This document shows, piece after piece, positions 24,451 through 35,260 of a stretch of DNA of 64,000 bases. The stretch comes from Pomphorhynchus laevis (taxonomy: Eukaryota; Acanthocephala; Palaeacanthocephala; Echinorhynchida; Pomphorhynchidae). The notes under the pieces are model-generated. The model worked only from the letters and a program-made list of their open reading frames with translations. It was not told where the DNA came from and did no database searches. The position numbers and the translations under genes are program-made. The stretch is from the NCBI GenBank assembly GCA_012934845.2, contig WNNJ02000546.1, positions 117,044 to 181,043 on the forward strand. The letters are read 5' to 3'. Positions within the stretch are counted from its first letter, which is position 1; the number at the start of each line of letters is the position of its first letter.

Positions 24451-26589
24451 TTTCGAATACTTTAATAAATATTTTATATTTTATATGATATTATATTTTA
24501 TTTGATATTTCATATGAAATATCTTCTTTTTCTTCATCATTTTTCTCACTTCGTTACAGAGTCCGCCTTTTCTGCCTCCATTTGGCTCTATTGTTTGCGC
24601 AGAGAACATGGCAGTACCATTTTAGTCGCCTTTCGCGAAGTTCATTGATACAGCATTTCATAATGATGATGCGACGGTTTTATTTTACTGCTGACTTGCC
24701 ACAAAGTCTATCGCCAACTTTCCTCCTTTCTCAACACGGGCTTGGAACCGGCCATGGTGGAATTAATTTTATATGAAATATAATATTATTTATTTATTAA
24801 TTAATGCACACAGCGTCAATGGACAATAAAAAATGTTAAAAATATATCTTGATGTATTTCGTACTGATTTTTTATTTTAAACGTCGCATGGAACAAAGAT
24901 GTATCATAAAACAATAAATTATTATTCAGACTATTACAATTATTAAACATTAGTCAGGATAAAATGATGCGAACAATGTAAGTTATTGTTGAAAATATTT
25001 TATCAGCTTGAATTGATATCATATTTTAGGATGTTATGGATTATGAAAAAATAGAACATCAAATTCACAAATAACGATCTTAAAAAATATCTTAAAATAA
25101 CGATCTTGTCAAATTCACAAATAACGATCTTATTCATATCCATACTTTGCTTCTTAAGGATCATATCTCTTGACTGAGTCTACATATTTTGTAGAATAAA
25201 ATTTTATAACTCAGAATTTTTATGAACCGATTAATATAAAATAACACATTATAATGTATATTATCGGATATATTTTCTGACTCAAAACATTCAATACAGT
25301 AGCTGACGTTTAAGGCTTTAAGTACTGTAGCATAATTTAGAGAATAAAAAATATTAAATCAAAAATTAAATATTTTTAATAATTTATTAAAAATATAATT
25401 ATTCATAAATAATAATTTATTAAATTTTGTATAACCCTAAAATCAAAACAATAGTCTTCATTATTTGTTTTCCAAATTGTCATATTTTCACTTTCCTGAT
25501 TTTCAACAAAATGCTGAAAATCCACATTCTTGCAGAATATGGTTTTGACATAAACACTAATATATATACCTATGGCATTCAGATAGTCAACCAGATAGCA
25601 ATTATCACACTTTATCACAACATCTATAATATTAGGCTGCTTTTTAATATTAGGCTGTAAATGATTTTTTTGTCACTGAACCAAACGAAAGAGGCAATAT
25701 CATTTTCACATTTAATACAAATTCACTTTGTTTTCTTTCTTTAAATTTAATAAGCAACAATAAAAGCAATATGTTCAAAACATTTGCTAAAGAAGAACAC
25801 TGCCAAAAAAGCTAAAGCTCATTCAGCTGGTTCACAGAGACAATAAAATATAAGATGTCAAAAATAGCAGTTATAAAGATCTCTTCATTGGATATCCGTA
25901 GAGTCCATCTTCATTAAACTAGCCGCTTATAATCGTTTTCAGCGAGTCCGTAAATTATGGTCTATTTATTATTACGACAACTTCAGCAGGTATTATATTC
26001 CATAGGGGACAACTTGTACAGCAAAATAAAAACTTAATAAATTAATTCATAAACTCTTTTTGAAGCTCATCGTAAAATCTGCTCCATTCGTAACTCTTCA
26101 TATCTTGTCACAGGGAATGAGGCTGGAGAACAGTAATTAACAACAATTAAACTCAGAGCGTTGAGTAAAACCTTTTGAAAACATAAAATCAAGGTTTTCC
26201 TACTTGTCATATTTTATTGCCTTAAATATTATTGTTCGTATTAATTTACACATTAACAACATTAGAGGGGATAACCTTTAGAATAAAACCCATGAACTAC
26301 ACAATTTAGAATTGCAGTTTTTTAGTTAAAAGAAAAACGCAATTTGCCACGAAAGATAATAACATTATGAATAAAGAACAAATGGCGGGTTCTTGCGGTG
26401 CACCTTTAAGGGATTCGATGGAGAACGAAGAACTTACTGTAAAGCTTCTGCGTTTAGCTAACTCCCGATATACTTCATAAAGGTGAGTTCGTTGTGAATA
26501 TCTGTTTCTGTGACATTAACTGGTAACGTGACATTCACTGTCCAGCGATAAGCTATGACATCAACCTAATCGTGGTTATCATATGTCCG
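24451..26589. other. AT-rich stretch, no gene recognised
   Basis: 24540-24775 is less AT-rich and has a 64-codon open frame with no known motif. 25080-25130 holds a short duplication of AAATTCACAAATAACGATCT. A 32-codon frame beginning MAGSCGAPL at 26382 is unrecognised. Otherwise only AT-rich filler is seen. Confidence 0.45.
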
Positions 26590-27695
26590 AGTAATAATAA
26601 TTTATTTAAAATGGCGAATGCGTGCCAACTGCACGCTTACATGACCACAACAAAAAAGAACACAGCAAAAGTCACAGATTAATTACTTAATCAGATGAAT
26701 ATAAATCATATTGTAGCATGAGAAATAAATTCACAACCTTAAAGAGACTTAGAAAGTTGAAATTTAAAGAATGTATTATAAACCATTTTCCACCACCCGT
26801 CTGCCTTCTACAAATACTGCTCTTCAAAACAACAGATGAATGGCAGTTTCTCCTTATGCAAAAGAACATCAAAGGTTACAGGTAATTACTTAATTGTTGA
26901 AATTGAATTGGATTTGGCGTTTGATACACAGCATTGAGGTTGATTGGCGGATATGAATGGGCAGATGATTCTACAAGAGAGGATCAGCCACAACGAAGGA
27001 GCGGAAGCCAAAAGAAGCAGAGTAGTTTGGGGCATGTAAAAGAAGGGAATTACGGGAACGCAAGGAACAGTAAACAGGACGAGAATTGTCAAGAAAAGGA
27101 AGGTTGAGAAATGAACGGGTATGAACAGTTACAAGGCGGAAAGCAACGATGATAAGACGAATTTGAACACGAGAATAAATGGTAGGCAAATTGAGATAAG
27201 CAAGATGGTGGGATGTATAATCAAAACGACGAAGATTGGAATTCGAACGGCTGCGTTGACGATGCGTTGTAGTGGAAGAGTGGATTAAGGTGAGTTGAAA
27301 AATATATTAAGACATTAATCAAGTCTTGAGAAAAGGAGAGAAGATATGAGAGTCATACATGAAGGGAAACCGATCAATCTACGAATTTGACGGAGGTTGC
27401 TGAGAATCAGGGTAGATGAGCGTACTTTATCTCTAACGAAAGGTTTAAGTGATAGTATGTTGTCAAAATGGAAGCCTAGGAAAACGAAATTGCCAACGAT
27501 AGGGAGAATTGTAGAATTAAATGATACGGAGGGAGGTTCTACGCCGAAGCGTCGAGGAAGGATTTACATTATTTTTGATTTATTAGGATTCAGAGAAAGA
27601 CGAGGTAAGGAACCTATCGATACAAAAGATATAGCAGTTGTCCCGCATTTCGTGAAGAAACCATTTCGATTAATATTGTTGTTGGTATCTAAATA
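26590..27695 (-). mobile_element. LINE family 1 divergent copy E
   Basis: On the minus strand, 27240-26890 encodes the C-terminal tail in pieces: YSRVQIRLIIVAFRLVTVHT, then RSFLNLPFLDNSRPVYCSLR and FGFRSFVVADPL, parallel to IRIKLRLLLVTFRLIAVGSP and GLRSFLVATSLAWNQL in copy F. It ends with the family hairpin at 26600-26645 (CATGTAAGCGTGCAGTTGGC, then ACGCATTCGCCATTTTAAAT). RT-derived sequence extends up to about 27695 but is badly decayed. About 200 bp between ORF end and hairpin (26690-26890) are not shared with other copies and may be a further insertion. Confidence 0.75.
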
Positions 27696-29050
27696 AATGA
27701 TAATGTGTCAAACGATTAAACGCTCGAGAACCTTACAAATTGTGACTAAGCGATATGTTGGTAGTTAGAACAAAAGATTGATGGTCTAATCGAACATGTA
27801 TAGTAAATAGTTTCCCGATCGCATTGCTATACCACTTCTTATGTTAGTGATATAGATTCAGGTAAGGTTGAAAAACTAAAATATCAAGTTACCAGGACAT
27901 CATGTGATCGAATTATTTTAGACGTAAATAATAAATAGATTATAATAAATTGCAATAATAAACTTAAATAATAAGTATAAATTATCTTAATTATTAATCA
28001 TTAATTAATATAGTTTTAAAATCAGATGTCAACAAAGAATAAATATATTTGATGGTTCAATCTATTGTATTTTGTTGTTTTGCCTTTGTATACTTTTGAT
28101 CGAACTTTTATATTTCCAAATTAAACTGCGTTGTGGCCTTGGTACACTACAATGAAACATTTTCATGCTGCCACTTTAAACATAAAATCTTTTTAAAGTA
28201 AATCTATTATTTTTGATTCATCTAGAATCAAAAATAATAGAAAATGATACTTTCTAGAATATCTGGAATTTCGTTCCAGATAATAATATATATATAATAT
28301 CAAATATATAATCTATATTTAATAATATAGACCACGTATTTTAAATTTATAAAAATATTTTGATTTTTAATATAATTTTTTATTCTCAAGTAAACATTTA
28401 TTGAATCGTATAGACCTAGCTATAATCACGAAGTACTATTTAACACTACAAAGAGCACCAAAAATTAAAGAATTATCCAAATCATGTTAGTGCTTTAAAT
28501 TTTATTGATTTCATTTTATTATATTAAATATCTATTATGCACGAATATTCAACATTTCTACAAAAATTTTTTTTGTCAATTGTCTGATCAGACTATTGGA
28601 ATTTTATAATTATGAGATTTAGCAACTTCTAGAATTTGATCAAATTTATTAGATCAAATATATTTTATGTCTAAATATTAAAATATTTTACTATTTTAAA
28701 AATTCAATAAAAATAAAATTATTTATTTATCTAACTTAAAAATGACCCCAGCGTTTGACCATAACGTCTTTATTTTATAAAGTTGCAATATTTCAAGTGG
28801 GTGAATAACACGGTTAACAAATGAATTCAATGGCACGATAAAGTGCCAGCAAATTCCTAAAAGAAAATATCTAAAATTGATTTTTGTTATTTATAAGTTA
28901 ATTTTTAAATACTTTTATGATAATTCAAATATTGAAAGCATGTTACACTAACACGCCTGTGTTATTTGGAAGATGGTAAATATGAAATTTGTTGTGAAAC
29001 AGTTTTTAAAAGGACCGTTATCGTTAAAAATGTTTCCAATTAAAATCTAA
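27696..29050. other. AT-rich stretch with perfect hairpins
   Basis: No coding feature is seen. 28204-28240 is a perfect 16-bp stem (CTATTATTTTTGATTC, loop ATCTA, then its complement). Immediately after, 28261-28281 is ATCTGGAA-TTTCG-TTCCAGAT. This probably includes the 3' flank of the lectin-like gene on the minus strand. Confidence 0.55.
28204..28240. repeat. Perfect 16-bp-stem hairpin
   Basis: CTATTATTTTTGATTC at 28204 is exactly complementary to GAATCAAAAATAATAG ending at 28240, with a 5-nt loop. Confidence 0.85.
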
Positions 29051-31210
29051 TCAAATCGGACCGCAGATAGATCGAAAAGCTCTGGAAGTATAAATCCACT
29101 GTGAATATTCTTGAAAGTCTTGAGCGATAAAGTATATCTCACCATCATACCCAATCTGCTCTAAACTAATTAAAGTTCCGAACAGAGCCGATATCTCAAT
29201 GTCACGATTATTGTCATAGCATACAATCGGTGTCAACATTATATTTTTGATTTTGCTAAGATATCTTGGATGAACAGCAAAAATATGGCATTTACCTTCA
29301 CTACACAGTGTATAATTAGCGCCTGTTAGTTTTATAATTTTCTTGCAATTTGTCAAAGACACACACTTAACTGGTATTTTTGCATTTTTGTTATCATTTT
29401 CTTCGACATTAATTATTGCACACGATTTGCCTTTTTTATTTGAGGAAAAATATGATTTTAATAATATCCACCCTCCTTTCTGATCTAAACCTTTAGTGAT
29501 TATTCCTGGACTCGATAGATATATGACTGATATATCTTTATAGAATTCAATGTCGGCTACCGTGTAATAACCAGTTATAAAGGAATTACTTCTAATTGTC
29601 GGATTTATTCTTAAACGAAAACTAGTGTTTTGAAAAAATACACTGTAGGTACATTTTAATGGCATAAATATCAATCTTTTATGAAGCAAAAAGCCCAAGC
29701 ATTTTCTGGATGGAATCTGTCGCTGTTGGAAACTGATTTTGCTATATCTATGGTAGTAAACGTATAATTGATCGAATTTCGACGAAATTAAGTCCGCAGT
29801 ATTCTCAATCTCAAATTCAATACCAATTAATATAAGATCTAATGATGACGGTTTGCAGTGACGTCCGTTAAGCTTAGTAGATTGATTCTGCATATTCTGA
29901 AGAGGACTATGTGCTAAACAGCATATCTGCCCAGACAGATCACAGTCAGTATCTATCACTTTATAAATACATGATCTGTTTGGTTCTTTGCATGTACCTT
30001 TGCATATGCTGAGCAATTTTCCACATACATAATCAACATTTTCACAAAATAGTCCTCGATATTTCATATGATTAGTTTTGTTCAAATTGCTTGTATGTAA
30101 GCATTGCAGACCATGCTTAGAACATGCTTCGTCGCTTACGGTAATGTTGAAGTTATCAACTTCTGTTAAGTAAGTTGTCTTATTTGGATAATCCACTATA
30201 CAGTTAAGTCGTATATAATAACGATCATTAACAGTGATATTGTCGATTGTATGGTTCACCACAATGCCTTCTCGTCTACCGTCTATTATCGACACATTCA
30301 TTGAATTAATATCCATAATACATGATACGGTATTTTTAGGAAGCATATTAGTGGTACTTATCTGTATGGTGATTGTAGTGTTGTCTAATTTGTTCATAAC
30401 TATAATTCTTTTGTCTTGCAACTTGTCGTAGCTAAACTTACGTCCATATTGACCGTTATTATTATCCGTCGTTTGTTTATCGACGATTTTTGTCCAATTT
30501 AAATCTTTTCTACAAACTGTAATCGCGTAATCATCACAGTTCATTCTCTGTATTGGTCGAGAGTTAAATCTGTATATTAACAACTGACTACAACGTTTTG
30601 ATCTAAACCGATCGCTGATTCTGTCCCTAAAGAAATTTTCCGACGTGTATTTAGTCCAATTGCTAAACAGGTTACCGTAACTGTTTTGCCAATGAACACC
30701 ATCATAGTCGATACGCTGCTTGATCGAAAGCCACACATTTCGGTGATTAATTGAAAATACAGTTAGCAAGTATTCGACACTCGATATTATCTCGTCGATT
30801 TCAGTCCAACACCTAATGTACAGTAATTGGCTATCATGATTTTGGCAGAATGCTATTCCATCTATAAATTTAATTAGTTTCCTGGATATCAGAATGCAGA
30901 TGCTGTTTATTGGTATCCATGGATATTGACAATCCACTGTCTTGACATTTATATAGCATACCGGATAAATAACATTGGATCCCATTGACTTAATATCTAC
31001 ATTTTCGGAAAGAACAAGAAAATCGGCTTGGTTCGACGTGTGTAATACTGAGTCAATACTGATATCATCATTTGTATCGTAATTCCGATCTTGACTTTTT
31101 AGTATGTAAGGATTAAACTTTCCCGTCAGCCCATTTAAATCTGGAAAGCAATGGTTTAACAAAAATGCAGACCATCTCGAATTTATATCATGAAATATAT
31201 AATATTTCAT
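29051..31210 (-). CDS. C-type-lectin / clip-like / inactive S1 protease-like protein
   Basis: A single uninterrupted frame of 719 codons, by far the longest host-like frame here. Residues 94-233 look like a C-type lectin-like domain: C94, FC122, the WQNSYGNLFSNW block at 174-185, and C225 and C233 closing the fold. 270-360 is N-glycosylation-rich and may be an Ig/FN-like spacer. 361-431 is Cys-rich and ends ICC, like clip domains of arthropod protease homologs. 490-708 aligns in outline with trypsin-like S1 folds: CLGFLL...LKC at 504-520 (usual CGGSL...AAHC), KDISVIYL at 558-565 (usual DIALIKL), TPIVC at 660-664, and a YTSRAF end. The His position is Lys519 and no GDSGGP exists, so a protease is unlikely. 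No signal peptide is evident at this start, so an upstream exon may exist. The role is unknown; secreted recognition is an inference. Confidence 0.7.
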   Translation of the reverse strand: MKYYIFHDINSRWSAFLLNHCFPDLNGLTGKFNPYILKSQDRNYDTNDDISIDSVLHTSNQADFLVLSENVDIKSMGSNVIYPVCYINVKTVDCQYPWIPINSICILISRKLIKFIDGIAFCQNHDSQLLYIRCWTEIDEIISSVEYLLTVFSINHRNVWLSIKQRIDYDGVHWQNSYGNLFSNWTKYTSENFFRDRISDRFRSKRCSQLLIYRFNSRPIQRMNCDDYAITVCRKDLNWTKIVDKQTTDNNNGQYGRKFSYDKLQDKRIIVMNKLDNTTITIQISTTNMLPKNTVSCIMDINSMNVSIIDGRREGIVVNHTIDNITVNDRYYIRLNCIVDYPNKTTYLTEVDNFNITVSDEACSKHGLQCLHTSNLNKTNHMKYRGLFCENVDYVCGKLLSICKGTCKEPNRSCIYKVIDTDCDLSGQICCLAHSPLQNMQNQSTKLNGRHCKPSSLDLILIGIEFEIENTADLISSKFDQLYVYYHRYSKISFQQRQIPSRKCLGFLLHKRLIFMPLKCTYSVFFQNTSFRLRINPTIRSNSFITGYYTVADIEFYKDISVIYLSSPGIITKGLDQKGGWILLKSYFSSNKKGKSCAIINVEENDNKNAKIPVKCVSLTNCKKIIKLTGANYTLCSEGKCHIFAVHPRYLSKIKNIMLTPIVCYDNNRDIEISALFGTLISLEQIGYDGEIYFIAQDFQEYSQWIYTSRAFRSICGPI

Positions 31211-31460
31211 GTGTCTGTATCTTTGTAAGATATTTCGGTATCTTTGTAAGATTGATCACAATAGCTTAATTTGTCAACAGAGGCTTACAAAACATTCTAG
31301 GAATCATGAGAAAAAATTTTGCGTCTTTGTGGATCTGTATTTTAAATATTTAAGAATGATCGGTATAATTGAAAGTCAACAAGTGAGATCAGATATCTAT
31401 GTCTACGTATTATATACTCTATACAAAAGATAAATAAGAAATAAAGATTTTATACAATTT

Positions 31461-31981
31461 ATGCTTGTATGATGTGGCAGCCACGAAAGAATCGACAAAA
31501 CGATACCAGGTACCGTTTCGTCATTATTTTGACTCATCAGTGCCAGATACCTCCCACTACTGGATGCAGAGGAGGACCGGCAGACGGCATGAGTATTTCA
31601 AAAGGTACTTAGAGCTAAAAAATTTCTAGCAAACTAGGTGCATGCTTCACCACAAGGATCATTAGCTGATATCGTTTTGTCGATTCTTTCGTGGCTGCCA
31701 CATCATACAAACAGAAAAAATGTCCACGAAAATCTCTCACTTTCTTGTAAAATACAAATAAGTTGGCAGATAAATAGAGAATGCGCTAAAATTAACCAGT
31801 TCTCTTAGCTAATTATCCTTTTGGTAAAGCATGTACCTAGTTTGCTAGAAATTTTCTAGCTCTATGTACCTTTTGACATACTCGTGCCGTCTGCCGGTCC
31901 TGCTCTGCATCCTGTAGTGGGAGGTATCTGGCACTGATGAATCAAAATAATGACGAAACCGTACCTGATATCGTTATGTCG
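31461..31981. mobile_element. Insert with two opposed hammerhead-like modules
   Basis: About 520 bp flanked by a duplicated GATTTTATACAATTT (31446-31460; 31980-31995 with one extra T). Part 1 (31465-31710) has 41-bp terminal inverted repeats (TTGTATGATGTGGCAGCCAC, then GAAAGAATCGACAAAACGAT). Part 2 (about 31820-31981) is an inverted partial copy of part 1: TCTGCCGGTCCT, CTGCATCC.GTAGTGGGAGG and GGTATCTGGCACTGATGA correspond to the complement of 31535-31630. A linker of about 110 bp separates them. There is no coding capacity. The long TSD points to target-primed or retro-type insertion rather than a cut-and-paste transposon. Confidence 0.65.
31492..31552 (-). ncRNA. Hammerhead ribozyme-like motif (copy 1)
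   Basis: On the minus strand the core reads CTGATGA, stem II GTCA-AAATAA-TGAC, then GAAAC. These are the invariant hammerhead residues with the canonical G-C closing pair. Stem III can form as A-CGGTA/TATCG-U around loop CCTGG. Stem I can form between TGGCA before CTGATGA and TGTCG after the expected cleavage point, but one extra U lies at the junction. The layout is type I (open at stem I), the form known in Penelope-like elements and schistosome Sm-alpha repeats. Self-cleavage is unproven. Confidence 0.55.
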
Positions 31982-31982
31982 A
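31922..31982 (+). ncRNA. Hammerhead ribozyme-like motif (copy 2)
   Basis: CTGATGA at 31934-31940, then ATCA-AAATAA-TGAC and GAAAC at 31955-31959. It is the inverted sister of copy 1 with an A replacing the first stem II base, a C-C mismatch in stem III and TTATGTCG at the cleavage strand. It looks more decayed than copy 1. Confidence 0.45.
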
Positions 31983-32209
31983 TTTTTATACAATTTGTAT
32001 TTATATTAGGTTAAAATTTAAAATTAAAATTTAAAATAAAAATCAATTTTTATGAATTAACTAATAAATAACATACGATGTATTAGAATAAAGATTAGAG
32101 GTCATTAAAAGGAACTGCTATGTTATTAGGTTTCGGCCCTATTCCTCGACCTAACATAGCAGTGAAAAATAGCAGAAAATAAATAATAATAAATCTAAAT
32201 CAATAAATC

Positions 32210-32600
32210 GAAATTTAATAATTAGATAATAAATAATTATAAATAATTGTTTTTAATATTTTATATAACTTATATCAAGTCAAAATAAAAAATTGAAATT
32301 TAAAATAAAAGTCAATTTTTATGAATTGAATTTAATAACATACGATTTATCAGGAAAAAGATTAGAGGTCATCAGTAGGAACTGCTTTGTTACCAGTTTC
32401 GCATCTTATTCCTCAACCCAACAAAGCATGGGTTTAGATACGCGCTAATGACGTATTTCCTCTGATGAAATTTGATCATTTAGTGTGGCTTATTCTAATA
32501 CAAAGCATATTGTTTATTATTTATCCATAAAAACTTTCGCTTGAGAGTTTAAATTTATTTTTAATAATATTTTGTTGATTCAAATATTCTAAATTTAATA
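32210..32600 (+). repeat. R1 repeat copy
   Basis: It contains AAGTCAATTTTTATGAATTG, GATTAGAGGTCATCAGTAGG, the stem ACTGCTTTGTTACC ... CAACAAAGCATG, then TGACGTATTTCCTCTGATGA and CTTGAGAGTTTAAATTTATT, the full R1 order. The stem keeps pairing with a compensated change (CTTTG with CAAAG, where other copies have CTATG with CATAG). Confidence 0.75.
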
Positions 32601-32719
32601 AGCAAAAAAATAATAATGTCGTATATTATATATAATTTAAATATATAATTAAAGTATTTCTGGCAGAGGTTATATCACTAAGAAAACAAATTCCATATGT
32701 CAATAATAACTTGTCGGTA

Positions 32720-32930
32720 GAACAAATCAGATAACTGATTCTACGTATATTATACTATCTATAAATTAAAAATAAAGATAAATAAAAAAATAAAGATTTT
32801 ATACAATTTATATTTCAAATTAAAATTTAAAATTGAAATTTAAAATAAAAGTCAATTCTTATTAATTGACTATTAAATAGCACACGATGTATCAGAATAA
32901 AGATTAGAGGTCATCAAATTGAAATTTCGC
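32720..32930 (+). repeat. R1 repeat, left half
   Basis: It starts CAAATCAGATAACTGATTCT, continues through AAGATTTTATACAATTTATA and ends GATTAGAGGTCATCAAATTG. The stem and right half are missing. Confidence 0.7.
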
Positions 32931-33020
32931 TAGTAACTACTAGCATTTTCAGAAATATGAAACATTTGAAACGTTTCTAATTTCTGAAGATGCTAATAGT
33001 TACTAACTAAATATCAATTT
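32931..33020. repeat. Short foldback
   Basis: GAAATTTCGCTAGTAACTAC with TAGCATTTTCAGAAAT is mirrored by ATTTCTGAAGATGCTAATAG with TTACTAACTAAATATC. The arms are about 36 bp around AAACATTTGAAACG. Confidence 0.6.
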
Positions 33021-33128
33021 TATTGACTTTCAATTATACCTGATCGTTCCTGAATATATAAAATGTTGTTTTGAGTACTCTTAAATAGCTACAACTATTA
33101 ACTTATTTGCCAAGTGTGTAAAAATGCA

Positions 33129-33836
33129 TTAAATGGCTGGATTCCGAAGACGAATGCATTTTTGTTGAGAACCATCACGTTTTTTAATTTCTAAGCAGTT
33201 AGTACATACTGACAGCTTAGGTTTTACACATTTACGTAAAATTGAACTACGCTTTTCCATCGCTAGTAAAGGTGTAACACCAATCAAGGACGTTTCGTAG
33301 CAAAACCCTAAATGATAACGAAAGTGTGGCAGATCACAGTGCGATACTTGTAAATGTTTTCGACATACAAAATTCAATTGCTTGGTACAGTCTAAATACT
33401 GAAATCGTATGATAGTTTCATCAGATATTAGATTTCTTTCGTGTGCTATTGCCGGACATAATACCGTTCCATTCTCGTTGATAATACTTTTCGCATAAAT
33501 CCACACTTTTCTGTTAAATTGTTCATTTTTTATAATTTCAGTAATTATAAGGATATCGTGGTTATGCCTGACTATATATAGATATCCCCCATTATTGATG
33601 CAGTAGATAAGGGCTTCTCGTTGCGAACGAAATTTATCGGTTAAAAAGCAAGCACCTTTAAACATTCTCCAAGGAAAATGGCATTGCTCAATAAGTGACG
33701 AGTATTTGATGGATTTAACGTAAGATTCACCGACCAACTCTTGATCTGATCCTATTTTATGTTTACCAATTGCCAAATTATAAATCAAAAGTAAAAGAAG
33801 CAGCTTAATTTCTATCGACATTGTTTTCAGCGACAA
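33129..33836 (-). CDS. Secreted C-type-lectin-like protein
   Basis: Single-exon frame of 235 codons. Residues 1-24 form a clear signal peptide (IKLLLLLLIYNLAIG). Met6 is an alternative start that keeps it. A lectin-like domain spans about 52-158: QCHFPW (C52), C63, YC at 79, VWIYAKSI at 111-118, and DCTKQLNFVC closing at 150-158. CQYPW and VCRKD of the 719-residue neighbour 2 kb away are counterparts, so the two are probably paralogs. The C-terminal 75 residues hold six further cysteines (C167, C179, C203, C211, C214, C227) and match no domain I know. Twelve cysteines in all suit a disulfide-bonded secreted protein. The Ca-binding EPN/QPD and WND motifs of sugar-binding lectins are not visible. 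The ligand is unknown. Confidence 0.7.
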   Translation of the reverse strand: MSLKTMSIEIKLLLLLLIYNLAIGKHKIGSDQELVGESYVKSIKYSSLIEQCHFPWRMFKGACFLTDKFRSQREALIYCINNGGYLYIVRHNHDILIITEIIKNEQFNRKVWIYAKSIINENGTVLCPAIAHERNLISDETIIRFQYLDCTKQLNFVCRKHLQVSHCDLPHFRYHLGFCYETSLIGVTPLLAMEKRSSILRKCVKPKLSVCTNCLEIKKRDGSQQKCIRLRNPAI

Positions 33837-34636
33837 TATTCTCCTTAATTTATGTGCTCAGCTAGTTTTTTGTGTACTTTTATGAATGAGCGATGTTTTC
33901 TCTCTGCGCTTGGCCTGTAAAGAGAATGTTATTGCGAGCAACTCTGCTAAAGCAAGCAAAATATTTATCAATGCTTCAATCTTTCTACGTATTTTTCAAT
34001 AATTGATATGTTAAAGTTTATTTTCAATGACTTATATTTTATAATTCTTCCGGGTGAACAGAACATGCAATTTGATGTTTATTTTTGTAAGTAAATTATA
34101 ATGCAGGTTTACTAGCGCTTGGCGAAATATAAATTGAAATTATCTATAATTTTGCATTTTACAATATCCATGTTAAATTTTTGTTCACAACCCAATTTAT
34201 TTGATTTCCTAATAAAGATTGATATTTATAAAATATTCAGAACGCATTTAAGGAGACAAAGCATAAAATTAGAAGTAGTCTAATCTAATTTTACTCAAAA
34301 TAAAATGTGCGATAGAACATGCAGCCGTTGATAACTTATCTCATGCTTAACGTGTAAAATAGTGGATGTTTTAATCCTCTGGTTTTAAAGCTCGCATGCC
34401 TTATCAGTTGTGTAACACAACAAATTAATTTTAATATCTGAACGTTTTACAATATTTATATCGTAATAGATTTTCTTTTGTTTTGCATTAATCATAATGA
34501 TTAATATGAAAATTTAATATAATTAGTAATAAAAATGTTTTGAAATCATAAAATGTTTAGAATATTATTATATACAACAATATAATTATACAAAATAATT
34601 TTTTATTAATTTATTATTTTAAGTTAATATACATTT
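33837..34636. other. Intergenic AT-rich stretch upstream of the lectin-like gene
   Basis: This should contain the promoter of the 235-residue lectin-like gene on the minus strand. I see no clear TATA element at a fixed distance and no other feature. Confidence 0.4.
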
Positions 34637-34867
34637 AATTACAAAAATAGTTAGGTTTTCAAATTGAGGGTAGCACGTTGCCTAACCAACGTTGACTTAA
34701 TTTGAAATCAGAAATGATTTCAATTAACTTTGCAAAAGGTAAGACGAAAGTCTTTCATTAAATATTAATGCTAAAGCAGACGAGTCAGCCAACATTAAAA
34801 GAACAGAAACGTAAAACGTAGGTATTATATACTTGGCGGATGAGGTACACTAATACTGAAATGTAGC

Positions 34868-34960
34868 GTACCGCTGTTTGCTTATAAATATAGGATTCAA
34901 GTAGCGTGCAGAATAACAATAGTAATCAAAATTTCAATAGTAACAATGACTGCACAGGTA
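34868..34960 (+). promoter_or_regulatory. Candidate core promoter and short first exon
   Basis: The block conserved between the tandem copies contains TATAAATA (34883-34890) followed by GGATTCAAGTAGCGTGCAG about 25 nt on, the layout of a TATA-driven start site. About 56 nt after the TATA box, ATG ACT GCA CAG (34946-34957) is followed by GTATAT, a possible 5' splice site. That would be a four-codon first exon. No downstream exon was recognised, so the gene is hypothetical. Confidence 0.35.
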
Positions 34961-35260
34961 TATTAACTTAAAATTAAGAAACAAACTGTAGATGACTAAT
35001 TTGAAAATTGCAATTAATTGCAAAAGTAGGTAGGTTTTCAAATTGAAGGTGTATTTCCTTCTTTTACATCGCTGATCAAATTGGAAATCAGAAATGATTT
35101 TAATTAAATTTGCAAAATGTAATACGAAAGTTTTTTATTAAATCTAATTACCAAAAAACCAGACGAGTCGAATGATGGTCAGCCAACTTTAAAGTACCGA
35201 AACGTGAAACGTAGGTATTGAATATCTAGCTGATGAGGTCAACCAATGCTTAAATGTAAA

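Larger units (their letters stand above)
31385..32180 (+). repeat. R1 repeat copy interrupted by the hammerhead-bearing insert
   Basis: It starts with GATCAGATATCTATGTCTAC, the R1 left end (compare CAAATCAGATAACTGAGTCT at 58901). It reaches AAGATTTTATACAATTT (31444-31460), breaks, and resumes at 31982 with TTTTATACAATTTGTATTTA, continuing to the R1 stem at 32117-32163 (ACTGCTATGTTA ... CTAACATAGCAGT). In other R1 copies (32800) the sequence across this point is continuous. Confidence 0.65.

Noticed and set aside
25403-25660. Overlapping 71- and 77-codon frames on both strands
   Set aside because: AT-rich composition alone can leave such frames open, and no motif or splice context supports either.
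26382-26480. Small plus-strand gene beginning MAGSCGAPL
   Set aside because: It has only 32 codons, no conserved motif and no clear neighbour or splice site. It cannot be separated from chance.
27397-27696. 99-codon plus-strand frame
   Set aside because: It lies antisense to the decayed family 1 RT of copy E and shows no motif of its own.
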